The notes under the pieces were generated by a model, which was not told where the DNA came from, ran no database searches, and saw nothing but the letters and a program-made list of their open reading frames with translations. A stretch of 27,071 bases of DNA from Azolla pinnata (lineage: Eukaryota > Streptophyta > Polypodiopsida > Salviniales > Salviniaceae), in assembly GCA_037176905.1 (NCBI GenBank), contig JBBBWG010006102.1:1-27071 (forward strand), read 5' to 3'. Both the position numbers and the translations under genes were made by a program. Positions 20,772 through 27,071 of the stretch are shown in pieces (the stretch's first letter is position 1; each line of letters begins with the position of its first letter).

Positions 20772-23700
20772 TTAAAATTGAGCACTACCGGCGTGATAAC
20801 GGAACACATTACCGTTCTTTGATGCAAGCACCGGAGGTCTTAGGCAATGTGAACAGCTTCTTCTGCACTTCCTTGCAACATCTTCCTGCATGCTTTGCGA
20901 TCCAAACACCAGAACACCTATGCACTCGTTCTGATACGCGTTGTCGAGCCCATCAAACACTTCTGTCTCGACCATTGCCCAAAAGAGAAACTGATTCTGA
21001 TTAGTATCTAATTCACTGATCACATAAATTGTTCTCTGAATCAAGTAATTGAAGTTTCCTAATTAGCATTGCATTACATTGAGCCATGAAACATGACCTA
21101 ATCCGGTCATATGCCAGCGCAGCCACATCTCAAAAACAGGCTCATACATATCTAATCAACTCAAATCAGAAACCTTTTCACGGTATTAACAATCGGAAGA
21201 TATAGTAGTTACCTTTCCAATTAGGCCGGCGGCGAAATTGTACATCGCCAGCAAATGATGACAGTTCTTCGGCTGATAATCTGCCACAAGCTGCTTCCTC
21301 GTCGACGGAGCCGCCCGACTTGATGTCATGCATGTCCATATAATTACAACTAGCTGCCTTACCCAAACGATGATCAGAGCTCTTATAGCTTAATGTTATA
21401 GCCTCACGGGGTGAATTGTTGATGATCATGGATGCATCCGCAGCAGCGGCATGATCAGCATCAATACCATCCAGCTTCTTCTTCCGCGCCGAGTCCAGCA
21501 GTACTATACGCAGATACCACAGCAGAACGATGAACCCACCGAACACGGCCGTTCCCAGAATCATGCAAGCCACAAGCAGGTGCGCGCGATTATAGTTGCT
21601 TATATTGCCATTGGCACGGGATCCGATGATGTAGGTATTGGCGAGCCCAAAGAGCACAAAGAAGCCGGCAATGGAAGCGATGGTCGTGGATGCAACCCAT
21701 CCGATTGCACCTGTCGTGCTTATACCTGATATTCCCGCCGATCCCGATCCAGCTGCTGCAGCTGGCCGAGGGTAGAACACACGGGGCCAGCTGCGCCTGC
21801 ACGTTGACCTTGCATCATACAACACTCGGAACTCGTGCAAGTCCATGATAGTATTGTCGTCCGTATTGGCTTCGACTAATTCCTCGATTCCACTGTAATC
21901 GTCCATGTCCGCGGAGGTTATGTACGCATGAACCCAGATGCTCAAACCGCGGCCAGAATTAGCGGCCCCATAGATTCCTGGGAAGATCCGACGAGGATCC
22001 ACGCTGTTCAAAACGCACAGATCGCTCGGCTTCCGGACGCAATGGTAGACCACCACGGTTCTCGATGGCATCACATCATGCTGGCCGGCACGAGCAGCTC
22101 GCTGGTATCTATGCAACAAGTCTTGGACTATGGCTAGCAGCGGGGAAATCCCGATGCCTCCGCCGACAAGGATAAGCCTCCTGTATCTGCCTAGTCAGAA
22201 TATAATCACGAATTCTCGATCGATCGATCACCGACAAGGAGTATAATCGGCTACAGTTCAAGTAGTACAAGTAATAATATGGTTGCAATTCAAAGTGCAA
22301 TATACAATTAAAGGGCAATATGATTCCATTCTAGGAGAGGTAGATCATGCGGTAGCTTTGAAGAGGTATGCATCGATGGATACATGGCGACAGTGGTATG
22401 TAGTTTCGTGGATGAGAGGAAGCTGGCCACGGTGGAAAAAAATTACAAGCCACTGTTTGTGGTGGTTTTCTCAGGTCAGAGATTAGGGTTCGACTGTACT
22501 ATATTCTCTAGCATTCTCTATGGATGTCTCATGCATTCTCCTTTTAACTAATGCAAGGATTTCTTTATAGGAAAAAGAAAAAAAACGCCTGGCCCCTGCG
22601 GTCTAATTACTCGGAGTCAGACTCGATAATTAGGTTACAGTTAAAGAGTGGTGTTTTAAGGGGATTTCTCGAAGAGATTAACCATGTTAAAAATATCTTA
22701 AAGAGGGATTGATTGCGATTATTTGTTAAAAATTACCTCAAGTAGAAGTCGGATTCATCCGGGTATGGTCCCTCGATTCGTGCTCTGAAGGAAAACAAGC
22801 AGCTGGCTGCCACCGTGGCTTGATCATCGTGCAATGTTGTAGGCTGGCTCTCGTGCCGATCATCTGATCTAGAGACTGGTCCGTCGAATTGGTGGCGGAG
22901 CGCATTGGTCCATCCTCCTCGCGGTTTGATGATGACGGAAACTGTGTTAGTGCTGATGCTGGCAGAGAACGTGCTAAAGAAGTGCCACTGCACAAGCCGG
23001 GACAAGCCAGGAATGGCGATGCACCATTTGGACAGAGGACAATAGGAGAGGCCTAATTACACAATAATCCGGCATCAATCATCGATGGAAAGAGAGATTC
23101 AGTGACGGATCAAACGGCGCTAGCTAATTCTGTCCACGTCCATAATCGGATCGAATCGATATATATATATATCGCCATCAGTCATGTTCCATTAACAAGA
23201 ATGTTAGGCATCGGATCGATATATACTATCGGCATGATTCATGAGGCAATATCAACGAGCCTAATTAATATCGATGTTTCGGATCGATATATTATATATC
23301 GGCAGGGCACAATTCATGATGGCATCAACGACACCGCGATCAATAGTCTCAATGCTTTCGGAAGAATATTAATTACCCGGATCGACAGGAAGCACGAGCT
23401 CGACCGCCCCCGACTCGTGAAGCTTGGCGCAGAGGACATGCACGAGGCGCCTCGACTGCAGCATGCGGAGGAAGCGATCGACAAAGAAGAGCAAGGCGGG
23501 GATGATGAACAGGGGGTATGTCCACACGACATGGTAAAGCCAGAAGAGGAAGAAGGGGATGTAGAGGTGATGGGCGGCGAAGAAGAGGTCGTAGGCGCGG
23601 CGGCGCACGTACTCGGCCGACGCCAGCCACAGAAGTAGGCCCACGATGGCGGCGAGCAGCCCCGGCAGGACCGCGTACGAGCTGCCGCCGCCCCTCCATC

Positions 23701-25711
23701 CGTAAATCTGCGCAATCGCAATACATACGTCGATTACAGATGTCTTAGATTCATTCGAATCGGCGTCAAGTACCTCCGAATCGAAGAATCGCATCATCGA
23801 TCGTGAGCACACGATCTCTCATCTGATTCAATCGTATCATCAACAGATTCGAGAAACATTCGCACCGATCGTGTGAGCAGATCGATGATCACTGCCGATC
23901 TTGAACCATCATCGACTGATTCGAGAATCGCATGATCGAATCATGAGCCGATCGATGATCACCGATCTCACTAATTAGTCATCACCGACGGATTCGAGGA
24001 GAATCGCATCGAGCATGAGGGATTACGATAGATGATCGCCGATGATCGTAAAGGATCATCATCGACTGATTCGAGAAATATTTGACGCATCACATCGCTG
24101 ATCTCGAATCACCGTCGGTCGGCTGATACGAGGAGAATCGCATGACGATCGATTCATGAGCAGATCGATGTCGATCATATTGAATCATGACCGAGTCATG
24201 ATTCGAGAATCGCCGTATATGGAGTGTGGTGCATATATTCATGGGATCATTTGGCGGTTAAATTACCCTGTCAGCTTGATCGATTTCGAGGTAGTAAAGG
24301 ACGTAGCCGACCACATGGAATGCGAGGAGGAGCATCATGAAGGTGGCGAGCCACATGTGGTATCGGACCGCCCGCTCGAACGGTACGCCAGCCACGCGCA
24401 GCAACGGCGAGCCTCTCGACACGGGGATCCACAGGAGCGAGAAGGGCAGCGCCGCAACGGTGCCCGCATAGCGTGCCGCATAGTGCAGCTTCTCCCAGGA
24501 CGGCCTGATTCATTCGATCGCATAATTATCTCAATATCGTCAGATCATCATCAATCGCTGCGGCCATCGCTACCAAAAGATTCAATCGGGACTTGAGAGA
24601 ATCGAGGCTATCGTGATCGCTACTATTAGTATGCTTACTAATTTATATGATTACTCCATCGACGAAGACGACGACGACGATTTCGACCCAATTATAGAAT
24701 GCATTAACTTCAAGCCAATCCGAAACTAGCTACTTGTGTGGGATTAACGTCATATTACTTGGAGTAGGCGCTGGCTGCTGCTGCAGCATGATCGATCCTC
24801 CGCGAGGCTAAATGTGTCAGCCTCCCAAAGTTGTACATGGCCAGGACCAAGATGCTGACGATCGCGAGGAGCTCCGCCAACATTAGCGCACCGGCCAACG
24901 GCTTCCCGATGTAGACGGGGTACGCCAATGCTAGCCTCGCCGCCACGATTAGGCGGTTGCAATGCCACTGCCGCCACCTGCTAATTACAGCACTGCTGTA
25001 ATTAGTATTATCGGTGGGCCGATTACCATTATGAATATTGGTGCCGACGATGTGATCATTATGCAGATTAAGATTATATTGGCCAGATCCGGCTGCCGAT
25101 AATTCCTTCCGCTTGATCGCCACATGAACGATTGCAGCTGCGGCCCGATCGAGTGCGATCACCGCGAAGCTCAGCATCGGCACAGCGACAAACGGCAACG
25201 TTTGGAAGAGGAGAATCAAGCCGCCTAATCAACCGAAAATTACGAGATTGAGCAGAATCGAAAACCACCCGGGGATCGATCGACCGATCGTGATTAACAG
25301 CATGATGGTGACGATCCACGGGATTTAAGATGATGATCAAGAGCCGGAATTAAGCGATAATTGAGTACTATAATGAGTTGGCAGTGGCGTACCGGGCCTG
25401 ATCTGCCCTGCACCGCGAGCACGTGTTTGCGACATCAGCAGGGGCTGCAGGTACCGAGAGATTCTGCCTCGGATCAAGCTTCCGGGGTCTAATTCGGGAG
25501 AAACGAACCACCAGGCCGCCCACAGCAAGCATGCGGCGATCATCAAAGCTTGCAGCAAGCGCCTCACGATCCGGATCATCATAAGTACAGCTACCCGCGA
25601 TGCTGCTGCTGCAACCTGCATCTTGGGCCGGATGATCAGCTGCTGATTCGTACCTGGCGCAGCACTGCTGCAGACGGCATCGCTGTGCTTATGATCATCA
25701 ACATGTGCCAT
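20772..25711 (-). CDS. FRO: FRO-C: ferric-chelate reductase (FRO6/7-like), diverged paralogue, seven exons
   Basis: Exons: 25711-25393, 25224-24759, 24504-24267, 23707-23377, 23052-22737, 22186-21213, 20962-20772. Introns are GT-AG with the same phases as FRO-A and FRO-B; the product is 944 residues. For exon 6 I chose the acceptor GCAG|ATACAG because it keeps the frame into YRRLILV. Visible: N-terminal TM, RGSPLL, heme ligands H311/H325 and H387/H400, HFFS at 475-478, IEGPYPDES, NADPH motif GGGIGISP at 565-572, two late TM helices, and C-terminal VFGS at 900-903. It lacks much of the Ser/Ala-rich insert of its neighbours and its C-terminus is shorter (63 codons in exon 7 versus 73). A TAA 12 codons upstream in frame supports the start. 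Same reaction and membrane topology are inferred. It is the outgroup copy of the cluster. Confidence 0.93.
22187..22736 (-). other. FRO-C intron 5
   Basis: 550 bases, donor TTGAG|GTAATT and acceptor CTAGGCAG. It is longer than the 222-236 base introns at this place in FRO-A and FRO-B. Short open frames inside it resemble nothing known, and no repeat stands out. Confidence 0.8.
23147..23335. repeat. About 66-base tandem repeat, three copies, in FRO-C intron 4
   Basis: CGGATCGA(AT)CGATATATA followed by ATCG-CA and a TCATG-containing segment recurs at about 23147, 23212 and 23279. It fills most of intron 4 (23376-23053). The copies are imperfect. Confidence 0.75.
23750..24215. repeat. About 73-base minisatellite, six to seven copies, in FRO-C intron 3
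   Basis: The motif GATTCGAGAATCGCAT or a close variant recurs near 23777, 23846, 23918, 23991, 24068, 24124 and 24199, spaced 56-77 bases. Between copies lie GATCGATGATCACCGATCT-like segments rich in GATC palindromes. It fills most of intron 3 (24266-23708, 559 bases), which is about 247 bases in FRO-A and FRO-B and lacks the repeat there. Confidence 0.85.
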
Positions 25712-25740
25712 GATCCTGTGCTGATCACTCGGCTGCTGCA

Positions 25741-25768
25741 GGGTTTAGGGTTAGCAAATTAGGGTTCC
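25741..25768 (-). promoter_or_regulatory. Telo-box motifs (AAACCCTAA type) in the FRO-C leader
   Basis: On the minus strand the stretch before the FRO-C ATG reads GAACCCTAA, then CTAACCCTAAACCC, 30-57 bases upstream. AAACCCTAA-type telo-boxes are known near the transcription starts of many plant genes. Neither FRO-A nor FRO-B has them at this place. Function here is inferred. Confidence 0.45.
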
Positions 25769-27071
25769 TTCTCTCATCCACGTCGGATCGATCCTTTTGC
25801 ACTAACTAGCACTCTTCTCCTTGTTCCAACCGCCTGTAGGAAAATAGAAAGAAATGAATCTTTCTGAGGCATTTCTTCCTCCTCCTCCGATCATCCCTGC
25901 ACGTGTTTACCTCTGATTCCTTCAGGCCCTGAAGAACACCTAATTGCCGGCTCATCAGCGGCTGCCTCGTTGCATAATTTTTGGGCGATCGTAATTCCGC
26001 GTGTTAGAACCAATGTTGCGAATCATTCGAATGCCCGTACGACGTTGTTGTACGATTTGGATGGAATATTCGTTCTTAGAAATTACAGTTCAAAAGCATG
26101 CTTAGAAGACGGTTCATGTATCTTTCTTTCTTTTAGATTTAGAAGACGGTTAATGTATCTATCTTTCTTTCTTTTCTCAATTGTATGATTAATTAGTGAT
26201 TGCGAGACCGAAGAGATCATTGGGATCGAATCCGGCTGTTAAACATCGCGGTGATATGCTAACAAATTTCTACTAAGTTTCACACTTATCAAATGTGTCT
26301 ATAGCTTATCTGGAGCCTTGTTAAGCCTTTGTAAGTTGAAGTTATCATAATTCATTAAATGCGAGTACAAAGCATGACGGTTGAAACTCTCGTTGACAAC
26401 GATATTAGGCTCGAAAGACACGAATATGACAATGAAAAGAAAAAATGAGAATAAGATAATAACACGTCACATTACCAAGAGACTTTGAGTACAAGAGTAT
26501 CGAAGTAGATCGTTGTTGAAGTGATCTTCCTTCAATTGACATAAGCTTTTTTTGTTAACTCAGGAACGCTTCTCAACTATTTTTCACTATATACTTTTTG
26601 CACATGAACTCGGTCTCCATTGAACAACCCCTCTCTCACTCACTCACTCACTCTCTTAAAATGTACAATGTAAAAATGTATTCTATTTGGTCTCATATTT
26701 GACCTTGGAAGACGATAATGAATACATAGACCCATTTTGATCTTAGAAGACGTTAGTATATCTTTCTTTCTCTCCCATTCACTATTTCTTTTTTCTTGTA
26801 GCCGACTTTTCACCCCAAGTCATATACATAGTCATGAAACATTCTATATGTGATTAGCAACATTTTTTGTAGGGTTAGTCAAACACATCATCTTTTGCGC
26901 CTTGAGCAATATTAGTAGAAATGTCTTCGATTACTTTGATGGTCCTTTAAGAAAACGTTGTCGCGTTGTTGCGCGCGTGCGCGTAGAAAGGGCAGGACCA
27001 CCGGGGTCTTGGACTAGGGAGAGGAGAGTGATGGAAGCTTGGTTCGAGCGAGGGGAGGAGAAAGAATCGAG
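25769..27071. other. Upstream region of FRO-C, no gene recognised
   Basis: AT-rich sequence with no credible open frame. A TTTTCCTACAG on the minus strand (about 25836-25847) resembles an acceptor and could end an intron in the 5' UTR, but no donor or exon can be shown. It also holds a tandem repeat at 26104-26178 and a CTCA run (about 26633-26653). The last 100 bases become GC-rich and purine-rich, and may belong to another unit outside the window. Confidence 0.4.
26104..26178. repeat. 38-base tandem duplication with a third, distant copy
   Basis: TTAGAAGACGGTT-ATGTATCT followed by TTCTTTCTTTT occurs at 26103 and again at 26140. A related copy (TTAGAAGACGTTAGTATATC then TTTCTTTCT) lies at about 26745-26773. 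It is not coding. Confidence 0.7.

Noticed and set aside
22558-22590. AAAAAACGCCT shared by FRO-C intron 5 and the FRO-A upstream region (about 9545)
   Set aside because: The match is too short and the surroundings differ; chance in AT-rich DNA.
23750-24215. Regular repeats in FRO-C intron 3 considered as a CRISPR-like array
   Set aside because: Plant nuclear intron; repeats are imperfect and the intervening segments are themselves related, so this is a minisatellite.

Overview
This is nuclear DNA from a flowering plant. Exons are GC-rich, introns and spacers are AT-rich and full of microsatellites, genes carry several GT-AG introns, and the proteins are plant families (a GRAS/DELLA regulator and FRO ferric reductases). 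The strong exon/intron GC contrast leans towards a monocot, but the species cannot be fixed from the sequence.

Layout. Bases 1-705 (+) hold the 3' end of an intronless GRAS gene whose C-terminus resembles DELLA proteins. Three ferric reductase oxidase (FRO) genes follow in tandem, all on the minus strand: FRO-A (7772 to 2540), FRO-B (17461 or 17494 to 12299) and FRO-C (25711 to 20772). Each can be spliced by hand into seven exons with the same intron phases (1,2,0,1,2,1), giving open proteins of about 1090, 1076 (or 1087) and 944 residues. Motifs such as SSPLDG, LGGWT, AGGIGITP and FGGLV place them nearest the FRO6/FRO7 type rather than the root FRO2 type.

History. FRO-A and FRO-B lie in two copies of a segmental duplication (about 1375-10602 and 10974-20642). 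It includes the 3' flank, the gene and about 3 kb of upstream DNA, with a 371-base AT-rich spacer between copies. FRO-C is an older, more diverged paralogue outside the repeated unit. Since duplication, unit B has gained a 164-base tandem repeat downstream of the gene, a 64-base tandem repeat upstream and a roughly 434-base insertion. The two copies also differ at the probable TATA box and at the translation start.

Function. FROs pass electrons from cytosolic NADPH through FAD and two b hemes across a membrane to Fe(III) or Cu(II). All four heme-ligand histidines are present in each copy. Two usually conserved flavin/nucleotide motifs are changed in all three: the HPF[ST] FAD motif reads HFFS, and the C-terminal CGP motif reads SGS or FGS. 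The proteins are also much longer than the usual ~700-750 residues because of Ser/Ala-rich and acidic low-complexity inserts. A diverged yet intact local family of this kind is the most interesting thing in the window. No RNA genes, CRISPR arrays or complete mobile elements were recognised.
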